A DNA stretch of 64,000 nt from Prado023 sp963714995 (lineage in GTDB: Bacteria > Actinomycetota > Actinomycetes > S36-B12 > CAIYMF01): positions 372,001 through 436,000 of the forward strand of contig CAVQQP010000017.1 of assembly GCA_963714995.1 (NCBI GenBank), read 5' to 3'. Every line of letters begins with the position of its first letter. Position 1 is the first letter of the stretch. The position numbers were made by a program, and so were the translations under genes. A model generated the notes under the pieces. It had not been told where the DNA came from. It saw only the letters and a program-made list of their open reading frames with translations, and did not search any database. Below are positions 9,601-16,818 of this stretch, piece by piece.

Positions 9601-10485
9601 CGCACCGGTCCGGGCCTTGCGCACCAGCTCCTCGTACGTGGCCCAGAACGCTGCGAAGTCCAGCTGCTCGGCACCCTTGATGCACGGCACCAGCAGCTGG
9701 CGCGTCCCGTCGGCCTTGGCGATGTCGATCGCGAGTCCCAGGTTGACCCCCGGGTGCTGGATCACCGCCGGCTTGCCGTCGACCCGGGTGAAGCCGACGT
9801 TCATCTCCGGCATCTCGGACAGGGCCCGCACGACGGCATAGCCGATCAGGTGGGTGAACGAGACCTTGCCCCCGCGGCCCCGGGCCAGCTGGTTGTTGAT
9901 GATGTGCCGGTTGTCGATGAGCAGCTTGGCCGGCATCACCCGGACCGACGTCGCCGTCGGCACCTCCAGGGACGCCTCCATGTTGACCACGACCCGAGCG
10001 GACGGGCCCCGCAGGACGCGGGGGGCCGCAGCCACGGCGTCGGCCCCCGTGGGACCGGTGGGGATCGAGGACAGCTCCACCTGGGGCGCCACCTGGTCCA
10101 TCGCTGAGGCCGGCGCCTCGATCTCGTAGGCCGGGATGGTGTGCCCCAGCTCGGGGACGACGACGCGGGGGCGCTCCGGGGTGCCCTCCGTCGGGGCAGC
10201 CGCCGACTCCGGCGGGGGCGCGGGGGCGGCGTGCTGGATCGGGGCGTCCACCACGATCAGGGGGGCACCGATGGGTCGGCTGGCTGCCGCCGCGTCGGCG
10301 TCCGGGGCGGTGCCCGCGGTGGGAGCCGGCAGCGTGGACGCCTCGCCCGGACGGTAGTCGGCGAAGAAGTCCCACCATGCCCGGTCCACGCTCTGGGGAT
10401 CCTTCAGGTACTGCTGGTAGATCTCGTCGACGAGCCATTCGTTGGTCCCGAACGCCACCATCCGGGATCCCGCATCATTGGCCAC
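6664..10485 (-). CDS. kgd: multifunctional 2-oxoglutarate decarboxylase/dehydrogenase E1-E2 fusion
   Basis: Actinobacterial TCA-cycle enzyme: ThDP-dependent decarboxylation of 2-oxoglutarate coupled to an acyltransferase-like domain, acting with a separate lipoylated E2 and E3. Order: N-terminal segment with NEWLVDEIYQQYL (residues ~14-27); an Ala/Pro-rich linker; an E2-type acyltransferase core (about 180-400) with its catalytic His367 in STYDHRIIQG; then the E1o domain (about 410-1273) with MGMPHRGRLNML and the ThDP/metal segment ending IHVIVNNQVGFTT. No lipoyl domain is present, as usual for this family. Length 1273 aa is normal. The regulator GarA/OdhI, which controls Kgd in relatives, is not in the window. 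Divergent from the MDR oxidoreductase gene. Confidence 0.97.
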   Translation of the reverse strand: MANDAGSRMVAFGTNEWLVDEIYQQYLKDPQSVDRAWWDFFADYRPGEASTLPAPTAGTAPDADAAAASRPIGAPLIVVDAPIQHAAPAPPPESAAAPTEGTPERPRVVVPELGHTIPAYEIEAPASAMDQVAPQVELSSIPTGPTGADAVAAAPRVLRGPSARVVVNMEASLEVPTATSVRVMPAKLLIDNRHIINNQLARGRGGKVSFTHLIGYAVVRALSEMPEMNVGFTRVDGKPAVIQHPGVNLGLAIDIAKADGTRQLLVPCIKGAEQLDFAAFWATYEELVRKARTGALTADDFVGTTATLTNPGTIGTVSSVPRLMSGQGLIVGVGSLDYPAEWQGAAEETLARAGVSKILSLTSTYDHRIIQGAQSGDFLRRVHQLLLGDHEFYDEIFTSLRIPYEPIRWATDIATSHDSDLNKTARVQELIHAYRVRGHLMADIDPLDYKQRKHPDLDVAAHGLTLWDLDREFAVAGFAGQQFMTLRDVLKVLRDAYCRTVGIEYMHMQDPEQRQWIQQGIETAPDKPERSEQLRILRTLNAAEAFETFLQTKYVGQKRFSLEGGESVIPLVDAVLSAAARDGLDEVCMGMPHRGRLNMLANIAGKSYSRIFNEFEGNYGVESVQGSGDVKYHLGTEGTFTAEDGSQVKVYLAANPSHLEAVNPVLEGIVRAKQDQNPPERKFAVLPLLMHGDAAFAGQGVVAETLNLSQLQGYRTGGTIHVIVNNQVGFTTSPKYSRSTVYCTDVARMIQAPIFHVNGDDPEAVVRVARMAYEFRQAFAKDVVIDMICYRRRGHNEADDPSLTQPTMYAVIDAKRSVRKLYTEGLIGRGDISVQEAEDALRDFQERLERVFQETRSAGDEQFNANSAEVISTGRQELTPQTPAWDVDTSISQEVVDLVVRSQIDLPEGFVAHPRLVPQLRRRAEMVATDTIDWGMGEALAIGSLVNEGKWVRLAGQDSRRGTFGHRHAVIVDARTGWQYKPLKQCYNHGGKLFVYDSLLSEYAAMGFEYGYSVARPDALVMWEAQFGDFVNGAQTITDEFLTSAEQKWAQRSSLVLLLPHGYEGQGPDHSSARIERFLAMCAQDNMTVAQPTTPASYFHLLRWQVHSRLTRPMVVFTPKSLLRAKVSTSLTRDFTEGYFRAVLDDRGITAERIDPAGIRRVLLCSGKIGYDLMAERDKRERSDVAVLRMERLYPVPHRTLIDMLDRFGDAEIVWVQDEPENMGPWPYMNQHLPTAIMRTVRGITRDASSSPSVGSLHRHEEEHRVLMDRAFE

Positions 10486-10599
10486 GTCCGGCTACCTCTC
10501 GACGATCGGGGACTCCACCAGGGACCGGGTCAGGCCGGTCCCGCACACCGGTCAAGGCTACTCCCCGGGCCCCCCGACGGCTCTGGCAGGATCGGGGGC

Positions 10600-11562
10600 A
10601 TGTTCGCCGCCAGCGCAGTCGCCTTCAGCTCCGACGATCCCCTGAGCGGCCTGCGCCTCGGCGATCACCCCGAGCCCGTCGTGCCCGACGGGTGGGTGCT
10701 CGTCGACGTGCGGGCCACCAGCGTCAACCACCACGACCTCTGGACCCTCAAGGGCGTCGGGCTGAGCGCCGAGCGCCTCCCGATGATCCTCGGCTGCGAT
10801 GCCGCCGGGGTGGACCCGGACGGCAACGAGGTGATCGTGCACGGGGTGATCAGCAGCGGCGGGTTCGCCGACGAGACCGTCGACCCGGGCCGCACGCTGC
10901 TGTCCGAGAAGCACCAGGGCACCTTCGCCGAGCGCGTGGCCGTGCCGGCGCGCAACCTGATCCCGAAGCCGGCCTCGCTGACGTGGGCGGAGGCCGCGTG
11001 CCTGCCGACCGCCTGGCTGACCGCCTACCGGATGCTGTTCACGCGCTCCGGGCTGGTGCCGGGCCAGACGGTGCTGGTCCAGGGTGCCGGCGGGGGCGTG
11101 TCCACCGCCCTGATCATGCTCGCCCGGCAGGCGGGCCTCCGGGTGTGGGTGACCTCGCGTGAGGAGGCGAAGGGCGCGCGGGCCGTCGAGCTCGGCGCGC
11201 ACGCAGCGTTCGCGTCCGGGGCGAGGCTGCCGGAGAAGGTCGACGTCGTGATGGAGACCGTCGGCGCGGCCACGTGGTCGCACTCGCTGCGCTCGCTGAA
11301 GCCGGGCGGCCGGATCGTCATCGCCGGTGCCACCTCGGGCTCCCAGCCGCCCGCCGACCTGTCGCGGGTGTTCTTCCTGCAGCTGTCCGTGGTCGGATCC
11401 ACGATGGGGACCCGCGACGAGCTGCAGCGGCTCGTCGCCATGTGCGAGGCGACCGGGCTGCGTCCCCTGATCGACCACGAGCTGCCCCTGACCGCGGCGG
11501 ACGAGGCCCTGCGCCACGTGGCCGCCGGCGACCTGTTCGGCAAGATCGTCCTGACCCCCTGA
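10600..11562 (+). CDS. zinc-independent MDR oxidoreductase (quinone-reductase type)
   Basis: Medium-chain dehydrogenase/reductase of 320 aa. Seen: the GroES-like N-terminal half with SVNHHDLWTLKG and LGCDAAG, the Rossmann NAD(P)H loop VQGAGGGVSTALIMLA, and a C-terminal LFGKIVL. The cysteine cluster that binds structural zinc in alcohol dehydrogenases is absent, so a quinone-oxidoreductase-like or enoyl-reductase-like activity is more likely than alcohol oxidation. The open frame extends upstream, but ATG 10600 (MFAAS) is chosen because family homology starts there and CAGGAT ends exactly 7 nt before it, indicating a leaderless transcript. Substrate unknown. Confidence 0.85.
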   Translation: MFAASAVAFSSDDPLSGLRLGDHPEPVVPDGWVLVDVRATSVNHHDLWTLKGVGLSAERLPMILGCDAAGVDPDGNEVIVHGVISSGGFADETVDPGRTLLSEKHQGTFAERVAVPARNLIPKPASLTWAEAACLPTAWLTAYRMLFTRSGLVPGQTVLVQGAGGGVSTALIMLARQAGLRVWVTSREEAKGARAVELGAHAAFASGARLPEKVDVVMETVGAATWSHSLRSLKPGGRIVIAGATSGSQPPADLSRVFFLQLSVVGSTMGTRDELQRLVAMCEATGLRPLIDHELPLTAADEALRHVAAGDLFGKIVLTP

Positions 11563-11624
11563 CGCCTGACCCCCCTGACGATCGCGGACGGGCCCCGCAC
11601 GGCCCGCCTCGATGGGTCCGCTCG

Positions 11625-11676
11625 GTGATCCATGCAGGTTCCGAAGGCTAGAAGGTCGCCAACCCGCATGGATCAC
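11625..11676. repeat. 11-bp inverted repeat with long loop, between convergent genes
   Basis: Perfect arms GTGATCCATGC (11625-11635) and GCATGGATCAC (11666-11676). After one mismatch the stem continues with GGTT/AACC, leaving a ~20-nt loop. It sits between the convergent MDR and sodX genes, so a bidirectional transcription terminator is the simple reading. The A+T-rich palindromic arms and long loop are also compatible with a small relic repeat. No second copy was noticed in the window. Confidence 0.5.
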
Positions 11677-11681
11677 AGGGA

Positions 11682-11700
11682 GCACCGGGACACCCGGTGC
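11682..11700 (-). terminator. terminator-like hairpin after sodX
   Basis: Perfect 8-bp stem GCACCGGG/CCCGGTGC with the 3-nt loop ACA, starting 8 nt past the sodX stop codon. There is no U-tract, which is common for actinobacterial terminators. Confidence 0.55.
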
Positions 11701-11708
11701 CCGAGGGG

Positions 11709-12026
11709 TCAGCGGATGCGGCCCCAGGGGCGGACTCGCCACAGGGCGCGACCCACCACGTCGGGGGCGGCTCCGAAGTGGCGGGAGTCGGTGGAGGCGC
11801 CCGGGGCGTCACCGACCACCCAGTAGCCGTCGGGATCGACGCGCTCCACCCGCTTGACGATCAGCATCCCGGGACGCTGCGGGTGCTCGAGGACCACCAC
11901 GTCACCCACCCCGGCGCGGCCGTCACGACGGGCCAGGATCCAGTCGCCGTCGTGCAGCGTCGGCTCCATCGAGGGGCCGGCCACAGCCAGGTAGCAGAAT
12001 CCACGCACTGGCGTAGTGTGGCCCAC
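11709..12026 (-). CDS. sodX: nickel-type superoxide dismutase maturation protease (S26/S24-like)
   Basis: Small signal-peptidase-like protease that removes the N-terminal propeptide of Ni-SOD so that the nickel hook can form. Seen: the catalytic Ser in AGPSMEPTL and the catalytic Lys in MLIVKRVERV, followed by GYWVVGDAPGASTDSRHFG, the usual S26 order. At ~105 aa it lacks the membrane anchors of classical leader peptidases. It is divergent from sodN, the standard pairing for this maturation system. The GTG at 12026 has no ribosome site; an in-frame GTG at 12008 would shorten the product by six residues and is also plausible. Confidence 0.87.
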   Translation of the reverse strand: MGHTTPVRGFCYLAVAGPSMEPTLHDGDWILARRDGRAGVGDVVVLEHPQRPGMLIVKRVERVDPDGYWVVGDAPGASTDSRHFGAAPDVVGRALWRVRPWGRIR

Positions 12027-12162
12027 ACGGCCGTGAGGTGACGGGTGACCGCGTCCGCTGGGTCCTCCGCAGGCGCATCACCGTGACCTGGCGGCCCCGA
12101 ATCCGAATCCACGCACCACCGCACGACCACCACCGAGCACACATTCCCAGCCAGGAGAAGAG

Positions 12163-12561
12163 ATGCTGTCGTTCCTCGCCCCCCGCACCACCGTGCACGC
12201 CCACTGCGACCTGCCCTGCGGCGTGTACGACCCTGCCCAGGCGCGCCTCGAGGCCGAGTCGGTCAAGGCCTGCATGGTCAAGTTCGCCGCCTCTGACGAC
12301 CCCGACTTCCGCGCCCGCGCGGTGGCCATCAAGGAGGAGCGCAGCCACATGGTCAAGGAGCACCTCTGGGTGCTGTGGACCGACTACTTCAAGGCCCCGC
12401 ACTTCGAGAAGTACCCGCAGCTGAACGGACTGTTCAACGAGGCGACGAAGCTCGCCGGCGCGGGTGGCACCAAGGGCACGAACGACGTCGCCGTGGCTGA
12501 CGCGCTGCTGGCCAAGATCGACGAGATCGCCGAGATCTTCTGGGAGACCAAGGCGGCGTGA
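12163..12561 (+). CDS. sodN: nickel superoxide dismutase
   Basis: Cytoplasmic Ni-SOD, converting superoxide to H2O2 and O2. The 132-aa precursor has a 13-residue leader ending VHA, followed by HCDLPCGVYDP. Cleavage before His14 would leave His1, Cys2 and Cys6 of the nickel-binding hook. The rest matches the four-helix-bundle body, including ERSHMVKEHLWVLWTDYFK. Start is ATG 12163, with an AGGAG ribosome site nearby. The upstream region shared with sodX is ~136 bp; no confident nickel-regulator (Nur) box was recognised. The stop codon overlaps the next gene by 4 nt. Confidence 0.97.
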   Translation: MLSFLAPRTTVHAHCDLPCGVYDPAQARLEAESVKACMVKFAASDDPDFRARAVAIKEERSHMVKEHLWVLWTDYFKAPHFEKYPQLNGLFNEATKLAGAGGTKGTNDVAVADALLAKIDEIAEIFWETKAA

Positions 12562-13205
12562 CCTCACCCGAGGACCGTCCGGGGGCGCCGGGCCGCGATG
12601 CGGCCACCGGTGCCCCCGGAGCCGTCTCCGCGCCCGGATCCGCCCGACTGGGCGGTGTGCGCGGGGTCATCCGGCCGGCCCGACCCGAGGATGTCGCGGA
12701 GATCCTGGCCATGGTCCGCGAACTGGCCGAGTACGAGCGCAGCGCGCACGAGGTCCGGGCCAGCGAGGACCTTCTGGCCGACCTGCTGTTCGGGTCCAAC
12801 TCCCCCAGCGGCGCGCCGGCCGCCTACTGCCACGTCGCGCTGGCCTCGGCCGACGACGCCCAACTGGCGGGGATGGCCCTGTGGTTCCTCAACGCCTCGA
12901 CGTGGGAGGGCCGTCACGGGATCTACCTCGAGGACCTCTACGTCCGCCCGGCCTTCCGCGGCCTCGGCCTGGGCCGGTCGCTGATGGCCGAGCTGGCCAG
13001 GATCTGCGTCGACCGCGGCTACGCCCGGCTCGAGTGGTGGGTGCTCGATTGGAATGAAGGGGCCATTGATTTCTATGGGAAGCTCGGGGCAGTCCCCATG
13101 GACGAATGGACGGTGCACCGTCTGACGGGTGAAGCACTGCGCACCTTGGGCACGACGGCGCTGGAGTCAAGGGAGGCGCCAGAGGGTAGCGACATCAACC
13201 GTTGA
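12558..13205 (+). CDS. GNAT acetyltransferase (diamine/polyamine acetyltransferase-like)
   Basis: Acetyl-CoA-dependent N-acetyltransferase. After a ~35-residue Ala/Pro/Gly leader, the domain shows the polyamine/thialysine acetyltransferase pattern: ELAEYE, the acetyl-CoA loop IYLEDLYVRPAFRGLGLGRSL, and LEWWVLDWNEGAIDFYGKLGA. The GTG start overlaps the sodN stop (GTGA), so translation is probably coupled to Ni-SOD; alternative starts exist within the disordered leader. From about 13045 the codons become unusually A/T-ended (gat tgg aat gaa), unlike the 5' two-thirds. Substrate is inferred from similarity only. Confidence 0.8.
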   Translation: MTSPEDRPGAPGRDAATGAPGAVSAPGSARLGGVRGVIRPARPEDVAEILAMVRELAEYERSAHEVRASEDLLADLLFGSNSPSGAPAAYCHVALASADDAQLAGMALWFLNASTWEGRHGIYLEDLYVRPAFRGLGLGRSLMAELARICVDRGYARLEWWVLDWNEGAIDFYGKLGAVPMDEWTVHRLTGEALRTLGTTALESREAPEGSDINR

Positions 13206-13243
13206 CGGTTGCCACGGTCACCGCGGATTACGCCTCGAGGGGC

Positions 13244-13702
13244 TCAACTCGCTGAGGGGCTCGGCGGTGTTGTCTCAGCCGCCCACGGGACGGGCTCCAT
13301 CGTCCTCTTACGATCCGCACACTTGTCGTCGCCGCTGGTGTTCGTGAACGTCACCTGGTCGCTCGCCAACGTGTATGTGTACGTGGCCTTATCGGTGGGG
13401 TCGTCGCAGTAGGTACTGGTGAGGTACGTGAGCGTCTCGCTGTCTGCCTGGTACGTGCCGTCGTCCACCTTGTCCACTGCGTCGCGGGTTGGTCCGAACG
13501 AGTACGTCACCGTCCCATCCGCCCTGATCTCGAGAACACCGACGTTGCTGTCTCGGAACGCAGCGACCCAAGTGCCCACGAGCGGGTTGGCCGGGGGTGT
13601 GCTGGACGTGGCTGTTGTTGCATCGTCCGATGAGCAGCCGATCAGCAGGCTCCCCGACAGCGCTGCCACGACCGCCAATCCGATGCCCGCGTGACGGTTC
13701 AT
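13244..13702 (-). CDS. small lipoprotein of unknown function
   Basis: 152-aa exported lipoprotein. Seen: a type II signal peptide MNRHAGIGLAVVAALSGSLL, followed at once by the lipobox Cys (LLIGC, about residue 24). Then come a Thr/Ser-rich tether and a compact beta-rich domain with LVGTWVAAF, GVLEIRADGTVTYSFG and DGTYQADSETLTYLT, resembling lipocalin-like folds of small lipoproteins. The domain retains two cysteines (STYCDDP and DDKCADR) that could form a disulfide. ATG 13702 is chosen because it begins the signal peptide and has GGAAGGGG upstream; a longer frame to 13903 has no such support. Base composition is less G+C-rich than the neighbours. No specific function is recognised. Confidence 0.75.
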   Translation of the reverse strand: MNRHAGIGLAVVAALSGSLLIGCSSDDATTATSSTPPANPLVGTWVAAFRDSNVGVLEIRADGTVTYSFGPTRDAVDKVDDGTYQADSETLTYLTSTYCDDPTDKATYTYTLASDQVTFTNTSGDDKCADRKRTMEPVPWAAETTPPSPSAS

Positions 13703-13905
13703 GATGCGTGCACCCCTTCCGCCCCGGAGGACGTCGCCACCTTGGTGCTCCACGCAGGGGCTCATCTCCCAGACTGCACCGCCTGGAGTCGTGACCGCGA
13801 GAGTCCAAGGTCTCAGTCCTGGCACAGCGCGCAGCGCAGGCGTGAAGCCACGCCGGCGATGAGCCGGCCACCCTCCGTGGCCGCCATCGGCTAACGTGAC
13901 CACCC

Positions 13906-14298
13906 GTGGACATCGATCCGACCGTGACCCTGCGGGTGCCCGCGAACACCGCGTTCGTGGTGCTGATCCGCGCCGCGGTCTCGGCCATGTGCGCGCGGCT
14001 GGACTTCACGATCGATCGGATCGAGGACGTCAAGCTGGCCGTCGATGAGGCCGCCGCGCTGCTGCTCAGTGACGCGGCTGACGACTCCGAGCTCGATGTG
14101 CGGTTCACGCCGGACGCCCCCGACGGGATGCGCGTGGAGATGACCGCGCCGACTGTGCACGGCCGGTCGCTCGAGCGCGACAGCTTCACCTGGACAGTCC
14201 TCACCGCGCTGGTCGACGAGGTCGTGGCCACAGTCTCTGCGGACCTCACGCTCACGATCACGCTGGCGGTGCACCGCTCCGAGGCGGTCCGGCCGTGA
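13906..14298 (+). CDS. RsbW-like anti-sigma factor (HATPase fold)
   Basis: 130-aa protein with the GHKL ATPase fold of RsbW/UsfX anti-sigma factors: VPANTAFVVLIRAAVSAMCARLDFTIDRIEDVKLAVDEA holds the N-box region, followed by a short degenerate G-box region. Such proteins bind and silence SigB/SigF-type sigma factors until released by an anti-anti-sigma partner. The next gene, overlapping by GTGA, encodes just such a sigma factor, so the pairing is secure by context. GTG 13906 has TAACGT ending 8 nt upstream and no ribosome site, suggesting a leaderless message. The anti-anti-sigma factor is not in the window. Confidence 0.85.
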   Translation: MDIDPTVTLRVPANTAFVVLIRAAVSAMCARLDFTIDRIEDVKLAVDEAAALLLSDAADDSELDVRFTPDAPDGMRVEMTAPTVHGRSLERDSFTWTVLTALVDEVVATVSADLTLTITLAVHRSEAVRP

Positions 14299-15371
14299 GC
14301 GGACGCGCCGCCGGACCGGGTCGACCGGCCGCAGCGGGCTCCCCCCGACCCGGTGCCCCCGCTGAGGGTGCCGGCGCCGACGAGGCGTTCGTCTCCGAGC
14401 TCATCGAGACCGAGGACAGCGAGACCGAGGACAGCGAGACCGGGGACCTCGCGACCGAGGACCTCGAGGACGCCCGCGGCGACGAGGTCGCGCCGGTGGA
14501 CGGTCCGCCCGACCTCCACCCACCGGACCCCGCCACCGCCACGCTGGCGGACCCGCACACAGCCCCCGCCGCTGACCAGGCACCCGCCGAGCCCCGCTGG
14601 TCCACCCGCGATCGCACCCGCGAGCGGGCGCTCATCGCGCTGCTCGCCGAGCTTCCCGAGGACGATCCGCGGCACGCCGCCGCCCGCGACGAGCTCGTGA
14701 CCATGCACCTGCCCCTCGCGGCCTTCCTGGCGCGCCGGTTCCGCGACCGCGGCGAGAGCCTGGACGACCTGACCCAGGTGGCCACGATCGGCCTGATCAA
14801 GGCGGTCGACCGGTTCGACCCGGAGCGCGGGGTGGAGTTCTCCACGTTCGCCACGCCCACCATCGTCGGCGAGATCAAGCGGCACTTCCGCGACAAGGGG
14901 TGGGCGATCAGGGTCCCGCGACGGCTCCAGGAGCTGCGCATCTCCATCGGCCGTGCCACTGCCGAGCTCAGCCAGTCGACCGGGCGCTCCCCCACCGTGG
15001 CCGAGCTCGCCGCGCACCTCGACGTCAGCGACGAGGAGATCCTCGAGGGGCTGGAGTCCGCGCAGGCGTACGCCACGCTCTCGCTGGATGCCTCCTCCTC
15101 CGAGGGCGCGGAGGAGGGAGGGTCATCCCTGGCCGACACCCTGGGCGAGGACGACCCCGGCCTGGGCGAGGTGGAGACCCGCGAGACCCTGCACCCCCTG
15201 GTGGCGACGCTGCCGGCGCGCGAGCAGCGCATCATCCACATGCGCTTCTACGAGAACATGACCCAGGCCCAGATCGCCGAGCAGATCGGGGTGTCCCAGA
15301 TGCACGTCTCCCGGTTGCTGGCCAAGTCCCTGGCGCAGCTGCGCACCGGCCTGGTCGAGCCGACCGGCTGA
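14295..15371 (+). CDS. sigF: SigB/SigF-family RNA polymerase sigma factor with long acidic N-terminus
   Basis: Group 3 sigma-70 factor. Regions: 2 (from about residue 135, LVTMHLPLAAFLARRFRDRG, LDDLTQVATIGLIKAVDRFD, FSTFATPTIVGEIKRHFRDK), 3 (ELSQSTGRSPTVAELAAHL) and 4 (LPAREQRIIHMRFYENMTQAQIAEQIGVSQMHVSRL). The ~110 residues before region 2 are an Ala/Pro/Glu/Asp-rich unstructured extension with tandem TEDSE repeats, longer than usual for the family. The GTG start overlaps the upstream anti-sigma gene, so the two are co-translated and presumably interact. The role is expected in stress response or development. The symbol indicates family, not orthology to a specific SigF. Confidence 0.87.
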   Translation: MSGRAAGPGRPAAAGSPRPGAPAEGAGADEAFVSELIETEDSETEDSETGDLATEDLEDARGDEVAPVDGPPDLHPPDPATATLADPHTAPAADQAPAEPRWSTRDRTRERALIALLAELPEDDPRHAAARDELVTMHLPLAAFLARRFRDRGESLDDLTQVATIGLIKAVDRFDPERGVEFSTFATPTIVGEIKRHFRDKGWAIRVPRRLQELRISIGRATAELSQSTGRSPTVAELAAHLDVSDEEILEGLESAQAYATLSLDASSSEGAEEGGSSLADTLGEDDPGLGEVETRETLHPLVATLPAREQRIIHMRFYENMTQAQIAEQIGVSQMHVSRLLAKSLAQLRTGLVEPTG

Positions 15372-15389
15372 GGGCACCCGAGCCACCCG

Positions 15390-15758
15390 TCAGACCAGTG
15401 CCGCGCGCACCGCCGGCCGCAGCCCGAGCACCAGTCCCACGACGGCGGCGATCCCCAGGGCGATCCCCGCTGCCCGGTCGGCCGCGATGTCCGAGCTCAC
15501 CAGCGGCCACGCCACGACGAGGGCGAAGGCCTGCGTGAGCAGGAACGGGGTGCGCGCCACCGCGCGGCGCCGGAACAGGCCCCACCAGACCAGCGCCAGG
15601 GCACCCACGATCACGAGCCACATGACGACCGTGGCCACGGCGATCCAGACCTCCAGGTCGGAGCCGCGGGTGCCCAGCCCGACGAGCACGCTGAGAATCG
15701 CGGCAGCCAGTGTCTCGGCGCCCGCGATCGCGACAAGAGGTCGCACAGGATCAGCCAT
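15390..15758 (-). CDS. small four-helix membrane protein, unknown function
   Basis: 122-aa hydrophobic protein starting MADPVRPLVAIAGAETLAA. Four predicted transmembrane segments can be read: residues ~8-27, ~35-58 (including VWIAVATVVMWLVIVGALAL), ~72-88 and ~93-112, with a basic FRRRAVART loop between helices two and three. An upstream extension of the frame overlaps the divergent lipid kinase and is rejected. No family was recognised. Convergent with sigF (18 nt between stops) and divergent from the lipid kinase, with 34 nt between start codons. Confidence 0.65.
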   Translation of the reverse strand: MADPVRPLVAIAGAETLAAAILSVLVGLGTRGSDLEVWIAVATVVMWLVIVGALALVWWGLFRRRAVARTPFLLTQAFALVVAWPLVSSDIAADRAAGIALGIAAVVGLVLGLRPAVRAALV

Positions 15759-15792
15759 GGTGCCAGCGTACGGGCGGCCTAGAGTTGGCCGC

Positions 15793-16749
15793 ATGAAGCC
15801 GCGCGGCATGCTGATCGCCAACCCCCAGGCGACCAGCACCTCGACCGGCATGCGCGACGTCATCACCCGGGCACTGGGGCACGAGGTCGACCTCGAGGTG
15901 GTGACCACCACCCATCGCGGTCACGCCGAGCAGCTGGCTGCCGCGTCGCACGGGCTGGACCTGCTGATCACCCTGGGCGGCGACGGCACCATCAACGAGG
16001 CCGTCAACGGGATGCTCAACTCCGGGCATCCGGACCTGCCGATGCTGGCCGCCATCCCGGGCGGATCGGCCAACGTGATGGCCCGCGCACTCGGGTTCCC
16101 CAACGATGCGATCGAGGCGACGGGCATGATCCTCGAGTCGCTGCGGACCGATGCCAGCCACGACGTGGGCCTGGGCAACGCGCACTTCACCCCGCAGGAG
16201 ACCGGCGAGGAGCGCTCGCACTGGTTCACCATCAACGCCGGGGTCGGCATCGATGCCGACGTGATCGCCTCGATGGAGGCGCAACGCGCCGCGGGTCGGA
16301 CCGCGAGCCCCACGCGCTACGTGTGGACAGCTGCCCAGGAGTACTTCAGTGGCCTCGGGACCCGACGCTCCGCCCCGCTGAGCCTCCAGGTCCCCGGGGA
16401 GGAGCCCATCGAGGGCCTGGCCATGGTGATCATCCAGAACACCGCGCCCTGGACGTTCTTCGGACCGTTCGCGATCAACCCGTGCCCACGGGCGTCGTTC
16501 GACCTGGGCCTCGATGTGTTCGCCCCGCACTCGCTGGGACCGCTCCCGGCGGCCCGGTTCGGACTGCGGATGCTGCGCGGGAGTCGGGCCGGGGCGGTGC
16601 CGGGTCAGCTGACCCTGCTGCACGACCAGGCAGCGTTCACGATCCGGGCCGAGAGCCCCACCGCCCTGCAGCTCGACGGGGACTCCATGGGCCACATCAG
16701 CAGCGTCCACTTCCGGTACACGCCCCACGCACTGCGCATCGTCGGCTGA
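15793..16749 (+). CDS. diacylglycerol kinase-family lipid kinase
   Basis: 318-aa DagK/YegS-type lipid kinase that phosphorylates diacylglycerol or a related lipid using ATP. Seen: N-terminal LIANPQA, the ATP-binding LITLGGDGTINEAVNG motif (about residues 58-73), IPGGSANVMARALG, and a C-terminal LQLDGDSMG block, all standard for the fold. ATG 15793 is preceded by TAGAGT ending exactly 7 nt upstream and no Shine-Dalgarno, so a leaderless transcript is likely; the longer open frame upstream would overlap the divergent gene. A lipid kinase followed by whiB1 and pdtaS is also the order I recall in mycobacteria. Confidence 0.9.
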   Translation: MKPRGMLIANPQATSTSTGMRDVITRALGHEVDLEVVTTTHRGHAEQLAAASHGLDLLITLGGDGTINEAVNGMLNSGHPDLPMLAAIPGGSANVMARALGFPNDAIEATGMILESLRTDASHDVGLGNAHFTPQETGEERSHWFTINAGVGIDADVIASMEAQRAAGRTASPTRYVWTAAQEYFSGLGTRRSAPLSLQVPGEEPIEGLAMVIIQNTAPWTFFGPFAINPCPRASFDLGLDVFAPHSLGPLPAARFGLRMLRGSRAGAVPGQLTLLHDQAAFTIRAESPTALQLDGDSMGHISSVHFRYTPHALRIVG

Positions 16750-16763
16750 CGGAGCCGCGAGAA

Positions 16764-16818
16764 CGCCCATGTGGTGGGCGATCCAGCGTGCACCACATCC
16801 CGAAATGGCGGGTTGTGG
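16764..16818 (+). terminator. two tandem terminator-like hairpins after the lipid kinase
   Basis: Hairpin 1: CGCCCA/TGGGCG (16764-16769 and 16775-16780) with a 5-nt loop. Hairpin 2: CCACATCCCG/CGGGTTGTGG (16793-16802 and 16809-16818), 9 of 10 pairs, loop aaatgg. They start ~14 nt after the kinase stop codon and would separate it from whiB1. Confidence 0.55.

Noticed and set aside
7165..10107. Long open frame (~980 codons) on the plus strand opposite kgd
   Set aside because: It is the antisense shadow of the high-GC kgd gene; His/Gln/Leu-rich with no domain, and kgd is unmistakable. Similar long shadows opposite carB (38312-40996), the phosphorylase (41608-44280) and gltB (54713-59341) were dropped for the same reason.
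12006..12028. Small dyads CACT-ggcgt-AGTG and GTGTGG-c-CCACAC in the sodX-sodN gap as a nickel-regulator (Nur) site
   Set aside because: Neither resembles the TTGCAA-based Nur box known from Streptomyces, and the dyads overlap the possible sodX start; support is too weak.
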